47,171 bases of DNA, from positions 1 through 47,171 of the forward strand of contig PRCZ01000007.1 in assembly GCA_009903405.1 (NCBI GenBank). The letters run 5' to 3'. Shown here piece after piece: positions 1 through 8,573 of the stretch (its first letter is position 1; every line of letters starts with the position of its first letter). Origin of the DNA: Candidatus Methanophaga sp. AG-394-G06 (lineage in GTDB: Archaea; Halobacteriota; Syntropharchaeia; Alkanophagales; Methanospirareceae). The notes under the pieces are model-generated. The model saw only the letters and a program-made list of their open reading frames with translations. It did not search any database and was not told where the DNA came from. The position numbers and the translations under genes were made by a program.

Positions 1-39
1 GTATTAGACACATTAAGAAAAATAGGAAGGAAGAAATAA
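1..39 (+). CDS. C-terminal tail of an upstream gene (partial)
   Basis: The first 13 codons read open from the window edge to a TAA at 37-39, giving a basic tail (VLDTLRKIGRKK), and the MMP5 start follows after one base. This spacing fits the last gene of the same operon. In several methanogens MMP5 and MMP15 sit with MMP6 or other marker genes, so MMP6 is a guess from context; the tail is too short to identify. Confidence 0.4.
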   Translation, partial: VLDTLRKIGRKK

Positions 40-40
40 G

Positions 41-487
41 ATGAAAGTACTGGTGTATCCACCGAATAGCATGATACTAGCGGATTTGGTGGAAAGAGGC
101 GGGCATGAGCCCGTAGTATTAATGAAAGAAATAGGAGAACACGTGAGGGAGGCTGAGATAGACGCACCACCGCTGAATATCACCGAGGAGGACTTGAAAA
201 GGGCGTTGAGATATGTCTCCGTGGAAGAACCAGCAGGCCTAAAAGGGCGAATAGGGCTGCTTGCACCTCTACTGGAGGCGGCAGAAGCTTCGATTATATT
301 GCGCGATGCACCCCCTACTTTTGGCTGCATGGGCTGCGCAGTTGCAGACGAATTCTTCAAGTATCTGATAAGGCGGCGCGAGATACCGACATTAGAAGTG
401 ACGTATGAAGGCGGCGAGAAAGTGGAAGAGATGGTATCGGAAGTAATGACGTTTTTAGAGCAGTTAAAGAAGGAAGGGCAAAGATAA
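41..487 (+). CDS. methanogenesis marker protein 5 (MMP5)
   Basis: A 148-residue cytosolic protein with no signal peptide or membrane segment. It resembles the MMP5 family: the N-terminal stretch with PPNSMILADLVERGGHEP and a central PTFGCMGCA motif (Cys96 and Cys99) are what I recognise. MMP5 has no assigned enzymatic role; the family is restricted to MCR-containing archaea and its genes cluster with other markers near MCR-maturation genes. It starts one base after the preceding stop and ends one base before MMP15, so the two are almost certainly co-transcribed and probably work together. Length is normal for the family. Binding of a metal or Fe-S cluster by the CxxC is inference. Confidence 0.82.
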   Translation: MKVLVYPPNSMILADLVERGGHEPVVLMKEIGEHVREAEIDAPPLNITEEDLKRALRYVSVEEPAGLKGRIGLLAPLLEAAEASIILRDAPPTFGCMGCAVADEFFKYLIRRREIPTLEVTYEGGEKVEEMVSEVMTFLEQLKKEGQR

Positions 488-488
488 A

Positions 489-1706
489 ATGGAGAAGGTG
501 AGAGTTGCACAGATATCTTGTGGTACCGAATACAGTGGTATCCAATGGATATTTGACGACATAGCAGAGCGGGTAGGTATAGAACTGGTCTATCCAGAGA
601 TGGAATTGTCGGAGGTGGAACTAGCCTGTAAAGAGTTTGGATTCGAGGTAGAAAGCCCCAGCCTGAATATGATGATGGCAAGAGCGATATCCATGTTAGA
701 TGACCCTACGATAAAGGGTGCCTTACTCCTCACTTGCTTCAAATGTGCTGAGGGCACAATAGTAAAAGATACGATAAGAAGGTTCCTGCAGGAGAGAATT
801 GATATACCAATTATAGTATATTCAAATGTGGAGAAGCCGAAGGAGATAGAGATATATTCGAGGCTGGAAGCGCTGAGGACGTTAATAGCGCGGAAGTCGC
901 TTTTAATGCGTGAGAAGCAGGAAGGGATCACAATTGGCGTTGATTCCGGCTCTTCTACCACAAAAGCGGTGGTGATGAAGGATAATGAGATAGTGGGGGA
1001 AGGCTGGATACCAACAACAGACCCAGTAGAAAGTGCGGATGAAGTGATAGAATCGGCGTTAAAGGGTGCGGGTATTTCGAGAACGGATGTGGATGCGATT
1101 GGTGTTACAGGTCATGGACGTGAACTTGTAGGCAAGCATGTGAAGGCGGCACTCAATTTAGAAGAGGTGAGTGTAATCGCGAAAGGAGCGGCTTTGCTTT
1201 CTCGACAGCATAAAGGCGATGCAACAGTGATTGATATAGGTGGAATGAACAATAAGTTGATACTGATGCGAGATGGTATAGCAACTAGTTTCAATTTAGG
1301 CGGTATTTGTGGTGGCTCATCCGGGCGGTTTCTGGAAGTGGCATCGAATAGATTGGATGTGGACATCTCGAAGTTGGGACAACTGGCGCTGAAGTCAAAA
1401 GTGAAACACGTGTTGCAGAGCTATTGCATGGTATTTGGAATACAAAGTCTTGTCGTTGCTCTTGGTTCCGGGGTGAAGCCAGAAGACGTAGCTGCTGCTG
1501 CTTGCAGGTCGGTTGCGAACCAGGTGTATGAAAATCAGATACAGGAGATGGAGATGAGACCACCGATTATCTTTGTTGGCGGTGTATCGCTAATAGAAGG
1601 GGTGACGCACGAATTTGAGACTATGCTCGGCATTGATATTACGGTCCCGCCTAATTCACAGTACGCAGGTGCAGTAGGTATTGCTACGCTGGCGTCCGGC
1701 GTTTAA
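489..1706 (+). CDS. methanogenesis marker protein 15 (BadF/BcrA/HgdC-like ATPase)
   Basis: 405 residues in two parts. Residues 1-145 are the extension typical of MMP15 (starting VRVAQISCGTEYSG, with a TCFKCAE motif). Residues 148-405 form an ASKHA-fold ATPase of the 2-hydroxyacyl-CoA dehydratase activator type: phosphate loop VDSGSSTTKA at 151-160, VIDIGGMN, and two cysteine motifs, GGICGGSSGRF and SYCMVFG, equivalent to the cysteines with which dimeric activases hold a bridging 4Fe-4S cluster. Known activases use ATP to drive low-potential electron transfer; for MMP15 the substrate is not established, but activation of methyl-coenzyme M reductase or its modification machinery is a reasonable inference. 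It follows MMP5 directly and its TAA abuts the stop of the convergent pmbA-like gene. Confidence 0.88.
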   Translation: MEKVRVAQISCGTEYSGIQWIFDDIAERVGIELVYPEMELSEVELACKEFGFEVESPSLNMMMARAISMLDDPTIKGALLLTCFKCAEGTIVKDTIRRFLQERIDIPIIVYSNVEKPKEIEIYSRLEALRTLIARKSLLMREKQEGITIGVDSGSSTTKAVVMKDNEIVGEGWIPTTDPVESADEVIESALKGAGISRTDVDAIGVTGHGRELVGKHVKAALNLEEVSVIAKGAALLSRQHKGDATVIDIGGMNNKLILMRDGIATSFNLGGICGGSSGRFLEVASNRLDVDISKLGQLALKSKVKHVLQSYCMVFGIQSLVVALGSGVKPEDVAAAACRSVANQVYENQIQEMEMRPPIIFVGGVSLIEGVTHEFETMLGIDITVPPNSQYAGAVGIATLASGV

Positions 1707-3062
1707 TTACGACACTACCTGCAGCTTTGATACCATAATTGATGGCGTGACCACATTAGATATCTGCCGTGTATCGGTCCCAACCAATTCCACATGTTTC
1801 AGCACCTCTTGCATGTTGCCTGCGAGCATCACCTGCGTAATGGGATACAACTCACCATTTTTAATGCCAAGAGCATTCTGAGTAACGACAGAGAAATCAC
1901 CGGATGCTCTTGATGCGGTATGTGCACCGATTACATCATTTATAAATAGGCCAGCGCCTGTTTCGCGGATCATTTCGTCCGTAGAAGCTCTGCGCCCACT
2001 TATAGTGAAATTCGTTGCCCCAGGTGCGGGTAAACTGTCAAAACCTCTTATTGCATTACCCGTGCTTTTCACATTGTCTTTACCTGCGGTGTAGGAATCA
2101 TAGAGGAAATTCTTTAGCACGCCCTTATCAACCAAACGTGTAGCTTCTGAGCGGACGCCTTCGCCATCCATCTGCCTACTATTTATCCCTAACGGCATCG
2201 TAGCATTGTCAATAATCGAAAGATTCTCAGACGCTATTTCCTCTCCTTTCTTTCCCTGGTATGGTGATTGTCTCCGCTGCACGCTCTCAGCGCTAAGTTG
2301 CGGGATCAGAGTATAAGCGAAAAGACTTTGCACCGCTCTAGGAGAGAAGATAACGGGTATCTCCTTCGTTTCTAGTTTCTTACCACCTAAACTATCCGCC
2401 GCTATTTTCACTGCGGACCGACCAATCCAATCAAAATCTATCTCACTGAGCATCCTACTGGTTTTTCCCTCCCAGCCAGAAGTTTCTTCGCCATCATCTT
2501 CACTTGCCACAATCGCTATTCCGGCAGCGACATAAGTGCCGGTATCACTCGTCTCGATACCCTCAGAATTCAAAATGTATGTTTCGTCATGTGCAGCGGC
2601 GAAGCTGCCTTCTGTTGGTATGCAGGTAACGCTTTTTCTTACCGTATACGCTTCCATTCCCGTTAGCAGCTCTTTACAATGTTCTATTGCATCACCGGTC
2701 CCACTCTCGAGAAGGTCAATTATTCGTGGATCAAACGTCTTTTTCGGCTTCGTGTAGCTCTGTGTTGATCGTGCCGGTAAGCACACGAAATGAGGATCCG
2801 GATCAGACACCCGCGCTTGTTTTATTGCATGTTCTACGCATGTTTCTATCGCCTCTGATTCCAAAGCCGTGGTGGACGAGAACCCGATTTTATTTGATAA
2901 TACTACTCGCACGCCAATGCCTGCGCTTTTAACGTGCTTCACCTTTTTGACTTCCTCGCGCTCAAGGTCAATGCTTAACACATTGCCCCGCTCACCATAG
3001 ATCTCTACCTGATCACAGCTCTCCAACGCCTTTTTCAATGCTTTATGCATGATGTTGAACAT
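1707..3062 (-). CDS. pmbA: TldE/PmbA-family protein
   Basis: 451 residues, matching the PmbA/TldE half of the TldD/TldE metalloprotease pair in length and layout (N-terminal alpha/beta domain, C-terminal beta domain with GINSRQMDGEGVRSEATR and the late ASRASGDFSVVTQNA region). In characterised systems TldD carries the HExxxH zinc site and TldE is the partner; I see no HExxxH here, which supports TldE. The heterodimer degrades unfolded peptides and matures some peptide natural products. No tldD copy is in the window; the cognate gene must lie elsewhere. The start is supported by a TATA-like element about 25 nt upstream, implying a leaderless or nearly leaderless transcript. It converges on MMP15 with zero spacing. 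Confidence 0.85.
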   Translation of the reverse strand: MFNIMHKALKKALESCDQVEIYGERGNVLSIDLEREEVKKVKHVKSAGIGVRVVLSNKIGFSSTTALESEAIETCVEHAIKQARVSDPDPHFVCLPARSTQSYTKPKKTFDPRIIDLLESGTGDAIEHCKELLTGMEAYTVRKSVTCIPTEGSFAAAHDETYILNSEGIETSDTGTYVAAGIAIVASEDDGEETSGWEGKTSRMLSEIDFDWIGRSAVKIAADSLGGKKLETKEIPVIFSPRAVQSLFAYTLIPQLSAESVQRRQSPYQGKKGEEIASENLSIIDNATMPLGINSRQMDGEGVRSEATRLVDKGVLKNFLYDSYTAGKDNVKSTGNAIRGFDSLPAPGATNFTISGRRASTDEMIRETGAGLFINDVIGAHTASRASGDFSVVTQNALGIKNGELYPITQVMLAGNMQEVLKHVELVGTDTRQISNVVTPSIMVSKLQVVS

Positions 3063-3078
3063 TTTTCTTTCTTGTTGT

Positions 3079-3092
3079 TGTATATAAAGTAT
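3079..3092 (-). promoter_or_regulatory. TATA-box-like promoter of the pmbA-like gene
   Basis: On the minus strand the sequence reads ATACTTTATATACA, an archaeal TATA-box-like element centred about 24-26 nt upstream of the ATG at 3062. At that distance transcription would begin at or next to the start codon. Assigned by sequence appearance and spacing only. Confidence 0.45.
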
Positions 3093-3117
3093 AGCTTCTA
3101 CATACTTAATTTAGTTT

Positions 3118-3178
3118 AGGACGCGGATTTACACGGATTTAATTTCTTCTGCGCTAATCTGCGTTAATCTGTGTCAAT
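3118..3178. repeat. interspersed ATCTGTGT/GCGGATTTACACGG-type repeat
   Basis: The 220-base gap between pmbA and the polymerase gene has no ORF of note. It holds reiterated short words (GCGGATTTACACGG, ATCTGCGTTAATCTGTGT). Related wording (GAAATCTGTGTAATCTTGTGG) recurs near 19363 in another intergenic space. The rest of the gap shows nothing else I can interpret. Confidence 0.35.
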
Positions 3179-3283
3179 AATCAATTTTAGTTGGATATTA
3201 TGAACTTTGCTCGGCACACACTCTCTTACCCGCAAGAATAAACATGTGGCCGGGAGGGTTGATAAGGGGGGCCTGGCCCCTTA

Positions 3284-6200
3284 TTACATGAAATCTGTCA
3301 AAGCCTTCTGCTGCTTCCCGGCATCAGGAAAGAGCGAATTCACATCCTTCTGCAACAGCTCCAGCCGTTGTCGCGTGTAATCAGAAAGATGATACTCATT
3401 TGCCATACGCAGCGAGACGTCAAGATACTTTTTCACACTTGCTATATGTACTGTAGGGAGTATCTTACTGCCGCACCGCGTGCATTTGCCACTCAGCGGA
3501 ATCCGCCTGTATTTAGCATTACATTTACTGCACCTCATCCTCTGAGATCCAAACGCTCTGAGGTTACCCTTTATATCACGTAGGAAATGGTTTTCTATGA
3601 CCGCTTCCGCCACTTCAGGTGCATCCACAGCCCTTATTATCCGCGCTAGTTTTAACTGCGCATCCAATTTCTCCATCATAGTTCCCAAACTCTTATATAA
3701 CGAATTTAAAGGACCTGCTGCGATGTCTGTTGTCTCATGTGTATAAAGGAATCCATAAACATCCTTTGGCTCTTCTATTCTGGTCGACGCAGTCTCTATA
3801 TCCACCTCTTTTGGAAGCTTCTCCAAGCAAGCAGCCTCGTAGAATTCCAATGGGTATTCACGCGCGATAGAAACGTTACGTGCCTCTTTATCTACCTCCT
3901 TCGGATTGATGAATGGAATGAGAACAAGAGGCGCATCCATTCTGCCACCGCGTTTCTCAGGTAAAAAGAAGAGCGAGAAATTGATAAGAGCATCCAACAG
4001 AAGGAGGACGGAGTCCTCGTCACCGTCACAGTTCCTCCTCTTCGCTGCATGGAAGAAAGGATGCGCGTAACAGGCCGAAGCCTTTGTGAAACCTATTATC
4101 CGACCCAAGATCCCAGCAGATGTATGTGGTGCCAGTCCAAGCACGAGTTCACCTAAAAGGTCCTCTTTGTTTGATGCACCATAATAAGGCGATAAGCCAT
4201 AGAATTTAGAGAGCAGAGAGTCCAGAAATTGGGTCACCTTTAGCAAATACGATGCCGCATCAAGCGAAATAACAATATCCTGCTGCTTGAGCTCTATTAC
4301 CTGTGTCTCATTTACCAATTCCTTACCGAAGGTATCATGCGAATAGCCCAGTTCCTTCGCCTTCTCCAGGCCCAAACCTATCTCTTTGGGCTTGAAATGC
4401 GTTAACGGTAGATTCGTGAAATCATATCTTATCGTGCCATCCTTGAACACAAACACGCCATGTTTTGCCCTTAATATACCCTTACCTAAATGCTCAGCCA
4501 CTTTATGCTTTGAAATAAGCCCCTGCACGCATTTCACGTTCTGTTTGTTAGGCGATTCACCCAGTTTCTTTATTGTCGCATGATAATAATTCCACAGATC
4601 TATGCTCTTTTTAGCTCTAGAACCCGTTTTTAGCCGGGATCTTGCATCTTGCATCAAGCCAGGAGTTTTAAAGTTTGAAGAGCCGCACTTATCACAGATG
4701 CATGAAGATGATATGAATTCATTACCGCATTCGTTGCACCGTCTCATGCCGATTTCTACCTCTATCACCTTCTTCTTTAATGCTTCCTTCAGCAACCTGC
4801 TCTTTCCTCCGTATTCGCCTACCGGGAAGATAGAATGCGGTGCAGGAGTCATCCGCCGCTCTTTCGATTTCTCCGGTCGACCCATGCGAACACCGATTCT
4901 TGTCGGTGCTTTGTTCCTCGTCTTTACCCGCGTAAATTCGTCTCGCCTCAAATCTCCGGTTATCCCTAAAGACCTTAACAGAGCATCTGGCTCCTCTATC
5001 GCTAAAGAACCATTTTCAATGTGATGCAGGACAAGCAAATCCTCTAGAATCGCCTTTACTCTGCCTCCATCATCAGAGTGAATAAAGAGCATATTCTTTT
5101 CCAAAGTGCCCTTCTCGCATATAGAGTCCGCTAAATATGCGTTAGCCTCTTCTGTTATGTCCGCCCAGAGATACGTATATGCAGGATGTAACGGTACATC
5201 GAAGCGGGATGCAAGCTCTATTGCTTCTGCTTGATTAGGCGGCTTCAAACACCATTTAGCCGCTTCTTCATTTGATTTCACTTCCAATTCCCGTAACCAC
5301 CACTCATGCGAGTATGCACCGGGCATTAAACGATGTCCGGTCTCTAAAAAATCGCCATAATCTATGAGTATCTCGCCTACATCCACTATCTCTGCCACTT
5401 CGTCTCTTAGTTTAGTGACAGTCTCTGCGGAATCTAACCTGACAAGGGAACCATCTTTCAATTTCACTGTTGCCCCGTCAATAGAATCAACAGGTACAAC
5501 ACAGCCCGCTTTACCTGGTAGTTCGGGCTTTATCTGTGTGCCCGCAGCGACGAATCCAAGCAATGACATTGTAGCGGGGTTTAACCCGACAGTTTCGAGG
5601 CCCGTATTGCGAGAACGTCCATAACGGAGACTGAAGGAGCCTTTTGCCGATGGTCGTCCAAATACGGGTCTACCGGCGATTAAATCGCCTAAGAACTTCT
5701 TCTTTTTCTTCTCGCCTTTTGATTTCACCAACTTTGCTAAGAAGTCCCAGCCTTCGAGTCCAAGTCGGTCAACATGCCGTTTTATCTTCGTTGCCTTCAT
5801 TGCGATCCCCTCGATGAGTACGAGCACCATACCACCACGTATTTTATTCGTCGCGACCCTTTGGAGATCTTTAAAGCCGCCTACCTCCATATCTTCGGTT
5901 GCGTCTCCATCAATACAAATAGGGCAACCACGCACTATCTCCTTTATCTCTTCGTCCGTAGGCTTGTATTGCAAGCCGCTTATTCGCTCGTATACTGAAA
6001 CTTCTAATACGTACCGACCTATTTCATTTTCGCGTGGCTGATAAGCGGCAAAGCCCATTCTACACCTTATATAATCCGCAACCAGTACAGATAGCGCCTG
6101 TGCAGTTCCACCTGCACTTCTTATCGGACCTGAATAAAAGACTTTTATATACTCGCTACCATCATCGTTTCTATCTGATTCGACACGGGATATACCTTCG

Positions 6201-6547
6201 ATAGGTGCCGCAACTACGCCTTCGGTGAGAATCGCAACTGCGGTTCTTACAGCAAGCTCTACTATCTCTATCCGTCTATACTCACCAAACTTATTCTCTA
6301 CGAAGTCATAGCCGATTTTCAATGCCAACTCCTCTCTGCTATTACCTGCTTGCTCTAGTTCCCTTATCCTCGCACTCAAACCTTTTACCCCTATGAGTGC
6401 TTCGACCCGCTCTGCAAGGTCTTTTGTTATGTTGATTTCAGAAGTCGGAGCGGGGTCAAGGCCCTTTTCCCTCGCCGCTAGTGCTATATTTAGCTCAGTA
6501 TCTAATTTTTCCTTTAACGTGCTATGATAGATCGAAGTTGTAGCCAT
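3284..6547 (-). CDS. polC: DNA polymerase D large (catalytic) subunit DP2
   Basis: 1087 residues, the archaeal replicative polymerase subunit DP2, which synthesises DNA with the exonuclease subunit DP1 (not in this window). Landmarks: conserved N-terminal part with YSGPIRSAGGTAQALS, the catalytic aspartates in RRNCDGDEDS near residue 840, a zinc-ribbon (CNECG...CDKCG) near residue 600, and a Cys4 module (CSKCNAKY...CTRCGSK) near residue 1005. The protein ends QKALTDFM, which fits a PCNA-interacting PIP-box (Q-x-x-h-x-x-F-a) and is known from other DP2 C-termini. The frame is continuous and of normal length, so no intein is present. A coiled-coil gene lies 18 bp upstream on the same strand and is probably co-transcribed. 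Confidence 0.97.
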   Translation of the reverse strand: MATTSIYHSTLKEKLDTELNIALAAREKGLDPAPTSEINITKDLAERVEALIGVKGLSARIRELEQAGNSREELALKIGYDFVENKFGEYRRIEIVELAVRTAVAILTEGVVAAPIEGISRVESDRNDDGSEYIKVFYSGPIRSAGGTAQALSVLVADYIRCRMGFAAYQPRENEIGRYVLEVSVYERISGLQYKPTDEEIKEIVRGCPICIDGDATEDMEVGGFKDLQRVATNKIRGGMVLVLIEGIAMKATKIKRHVDRLGLEGWDFLAKLVKSKGEKKKKKFLGDLIAGRPVFGRPSAKGSFSLRYGRSRNTGLETVGLNPATMSLLGFVAAGTQIKPELPGKAGCVVPVDSIDGATVKLKDGSLVRLDSAETVTKLRDEVAEIVDVGEILIDYGDFLETGHRLMPGAYSHEWWLRELEVKSNEEAAKWCLKPPNQAEAIELASRFDVPLHPAYTYLWADITEEANAYLADSICEKGTLEKNMLFIHSDDGGRVKAILEDLLVLHHIENGSLAIEEPDALLRSLGITGDLRRDEFTRVKTRNKAPTRIGVRMGRPEKSKERRMTPAPHSIFPVGEYGGKSRLLKEALKKKVIEVEIGMRRCNECGNEFISSSCICDKCGSSNFKTPGLMQDARSRLKTGSRAKKSIDLWNYYHATIKKLGESPNKQNVKCVQGLISKHKVAEHLGKGILRAKHGVFVFKDGTIRYDFTNLPLTHFKPKEIGLGLEKAKELGYSHDTFGKELVNETQVIELKQQDIVISLDAASYLLKVTQFLDSLLSKFYGLSPYYGASNKEDLLGELVLGLAPHTSAGILGRIIGFTKASACYAHPFFHAAKRRNCDGDEDSVLLLLDALINFSLFFLPEKRGGRMDAPLVLIPFINPKEVDKEARNVSIAREYPLEFYEAACLEKLPKEVDIETASTRIEEPKDVYGFLYTHETTDIAAGPLNSLYKSLGTMMEKLDAQLKLARIIRAVDAPEVAEAVIENHFLRDIKGNLRAFGSQRMRCSKCNAKYRRIPLSGKCTRCGSKILPTVHIASVKKYLDVSLRMANEYHLSDYTRQRLELLQKDVNSLFPDAGKQQKALTDFM

Positions 6548-6565
6548 TGTGATTATAAATAATAT

Positions 6566-6967
6566 TTAGATAATTTTTTTCATTTCTGATTCCAGTCGTT
6601 CCGCTTCTTTAATTGCATTATCACGTTTTTTCTTCAGTTCAAGCCATTCCGGATATTTTTCATGTTCTATCAAAGCCTTCAACTGCTTTTCCTGCTGCGT
6701 CAACGCACGCTGTTCCGTTTTGAGCTCGTTCAACCGCTTTTTAAGCGCGACCTGTTTATTTCTTAGCCGCGCTATTGCTCGTTCTTCCAATCGCTGGAAT
6801 TTAGCATCCCCCTCGGCGTCTTCTTCACGTTCCATATCGGCCTTCAACTGCTTTTCCTCTATCACAAGCGCTTCCACATTCCTTTCAAGCTCGGCCATCT
6901 TCTCGTCGAGCTTTTCACGCTCGTTTTTGAGCGGCGCTTTTTGCTTGTCGCTCCAATTGCTATCCAT
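6566..6967 (-). CDS. small coiled-coil protein, unknown function
   Basis: 133 residues with about 60% charged or glutamine residues and heptad-like spacing through nearly the whole length (for example EKMAELERNVEAL, LKKRLNELKTEQRAL, LESEMKKII). It has no signal peptide, membrane segment or catalytic motif, so a long alpha-helical coiled coil or helical bundle is expected. It lies 18 bp upstream of DP2 in the same orientation, which suggests co-transcription with the replicative polymerase. Low complexity makes homology assignment unreliable. It could be a structural or scaffolding partner, but nothing in the sequence establishes that. The ATG at 6967 is the first methionine and gives the full helical region. 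Confidence 0.65.
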   Translation of the reverse strand: MDSNWSDKQKAPLKNEREKLDEKMAELERNVEALVIEEKQLKADMEREEDAEGDAKFQRLEERAIARLRNKQVALKKRLNELKTEQRALTQQEKQLKALIEHEKYPEWLELKKKRDNAIKEAERLESEMKKII

Positions 6968-7031
6968 AACAATCAGTTATGTTATACTTGCTGAAATAGT
7001 TAATAGCTACAAAATATTATGTGTATATTTT

Positions 7032-7258
7032 TTACCCTGAAATTGACTGTATTACTATTCCTGTCCGCCCCTCAAGTGTCTTAACGATAAACTCGGGCCG
7101 GCATACAAACAACAGCTCTCTCCCCGCCGTGTTCCACAAACTCCACCGCCGCTTCTATCTTGGCACCCATACTCCCAGGCGGAAACAGACCCTCACTGAG
7201 ATATTGTTTGGCTTCATTCAGGCTCAGCCGTTCCAGTTCTACTTGCTGTTTCTTTGTT
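7032..7258 (-). pseudogene. C-terminal remnant of carbamate kinase, frameshifted
   Basis: Minus-strand translation gives LERLSLNEAKQYLSEGLF followed by PPGSMGAKIEAAVEFVEHGG, the unmistakable C-terminal signature of carbamate kinases (family pattern EGHFPPGSMGPKIEAAI). The frame then reaches a TAA, while a one-base shift near 7095 restores EFIVKTLEGRTGIVI before a final TAA at 7032-7034, again as in the family C-terminus. About three quarters of the gene is absent. No intact copy is in the window. This explains part of the roughly 500-base gap between the coiled-coil gene and wecB. Confidence 0.75.
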
Positions 7259-7480
7259 CATCTTCTCAACAATCACTATCTCCGGAATGGTAGAGTTGAC
7301 GCATTTTGCTCTTTCACGCTCCCTATCACCCTGTTGACTTTTATCTGTGTAGAAGGCATTACTTCTATTGTATTTATGAACTGAAAAGGATGGTACATAT
7401 ATCCAATGTGCTGATCTCCAAGAGCCTTACCACAGGCGGGACATTTATCTTTAAATGGTACAGAGTTGATAATGAGAAAG
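7214..7480 (-). pseudogene. remnant of a CxxC zinc-ribbon protein, frameshifted
   Basis: Minus-strand reading gives INSVPFKDKCPACGKALG, then HIGYMYHPFQFINTIEVM and IKVNRVIGSVKEQN. After a one-base shift near 7285 it continues NSTIPEIVIVEKMNKE and stops at 7214. The composition and CPACGK motif look like real protein, but the frame is broken and the beginning runs into the divergently oriented wecB gene. I do not recognise the family. The end overlaps the carbamate kinase remnant in a different frame, so the junction probably arose by deletion. Confidence 0.45.
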
Positions 7481-7484
7481 AGCC

Positions 7485-8573
7485 ATGAAAATAGCAGTAA
7501 TATTAGGAACACGGCCAGAGATAATAAAGATGTCTCCTGTGATACGGGAATGCGAAAGACAAAATTTGGATTATTTTATCTTGCACACCGGTCAGCATTA
7601 CTCATATAACTTAGATAGTATCTTCTTTGGCGATTTAGAGCTGCCCGCAGCAAAATACAACCTGGATGTCGGCTCAGGCACGCATGCAGAAGAAACGGGG
7701 AAAATGCTAACTGGGATAGAAAAGATACTAAAAGAAGAAAAACCGACTGTCGTACTGGTTGAGGGCGACACAAACACGGTCTTAGCAGGTGCTTTAGCGG
7801 CTTCTAAGCTACATATATCGGTAGGTCATGTAGAAGCGGGTTTGCGCTCTTATGATAGAGCAATGCCAGAGGAAATAAACCGTGTTTTAGCTGATCATGC
7901 ATCTGATTATTTGTTTGCACCAACGGAAAGGGCAAAGGCGAATCTGTTACGAGAAGGGATACCCCAAGACAAGATTTTTGTCACGGGAAATACGATCGTG
8001 GACGCGGTTTTTCAGAATTTGGCGATTGCCAAAAGGAAAGTGGGTGTTCTAAATACACTTGGTTTAGAACGCGGTGGCTATTTTCTTATTACTGCACACA
8101 GGCAAGAGAATGTGGATATAGAAGAGCGATTAAGAAGTATTTTTGACGGATTAGAATCGGTTTACAAAGAGTTCCATCTTCCTATACTATACCCAATTCA
8201 TCCGAGAACGACGAAACGGATAGCAGAATTCGGATTGGAAATCCCAGAAGGCGTGGACTTAATCGAGCCGCAGGGTTTCCTCGAGTTTCTAGAATTGGAA
8301 GCAAATGCAAAGTTGGTTTTGACGGATTCCGGTGGTGTGCAAGAAGAAACGAGCATATTAAAAGTTCCTTGTGTTACGTTGCGAGACAATACGGAAAGAC
8401 CAGAGACGTTAGAAGTCGGAAGTAATGTTCTGGTTGGCGTAAATCAAACTAATATTTTGGATGGTGTTAAGAGCCAGCTAAGTAAAGAACGAAACTGGCA
8501 GAATCCATTTGGCGATGGTAACGCAGGAAGTATGATTGTGAAGCTATTAATGCAACCCCAAACATTAGATTAA
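7485..8573 (+). CDS. wecB: UDP-N-acetylglucosamine 2-epimerase (non-hydrolysing)
   Basis: 362 residues, full length for the WecB/MnaA family, which interconverts UDP-GlcNAc and UDP-ManNAc for surface polysaccharide or glycoprotein glycan synthesis. Visible motifs: N-terminal GTRPEIIKMSPVI, VEGDTNTVLAGALAA, HVEAGLRSYDRAMPEEINR, ITAHRQENVD, and the nucleotide-binding TDSGGVQEETSIL with downstream RDNTERPE. The enzyme is cytosolic. No sugar-nucleotide dehydrogenase or glycosyltransferase lies beside it, so it stands alone at the edge of the accessory island. The reading frame continues open after its TAA into a winged-helix remnant. Confidence 0.95.
   Translation: MKIAVILGTRPEIIKMSPVIRECERQNLDYFILHTGQHYSYNLDSIFFGDLELPAAKYNLDVGSGTHAEETGKMLTGIEKILKEEKPTVVLVEGDTNTVLAGALAASKLHISVGHVEAGLRSYDRAMPEEINRVLADHASDYLFAPTERAKANLLREGIPQDKIFVTGNTIVDAVFQNLAIAKRKVGVLNTLGLERGGYFLITAHRQENVDIEERLRSIFDGLESVYKEFHLPILYPIHPRTTKRIAEFGLEIPEGVDLIEPQGFLEFLELEANAKLVLTDSGGVQEETSILKVPCVTLRDNTERPETLEVGSNVLVGVNQTNILDGVKSQLSKERNWQNPFGDGNAGSMIVKLLMQPQTLD

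Noticed and set aside
13-681. 222-residue minus-strand ORF over MMP5/MMP15
   Set aside because: Shadow frame; the plus-strand genes match known families.
1707-3062. TldD (catalytic) assignment
   Set aside because: No HExxxH zinc motif is visible, so the PmbA/TldE subunit is the better call.
3284-6547. Intein inside DP2
   Set aside because: The frame has family sequence throughout and normal length; no intein splice motifs or endonuclease block.
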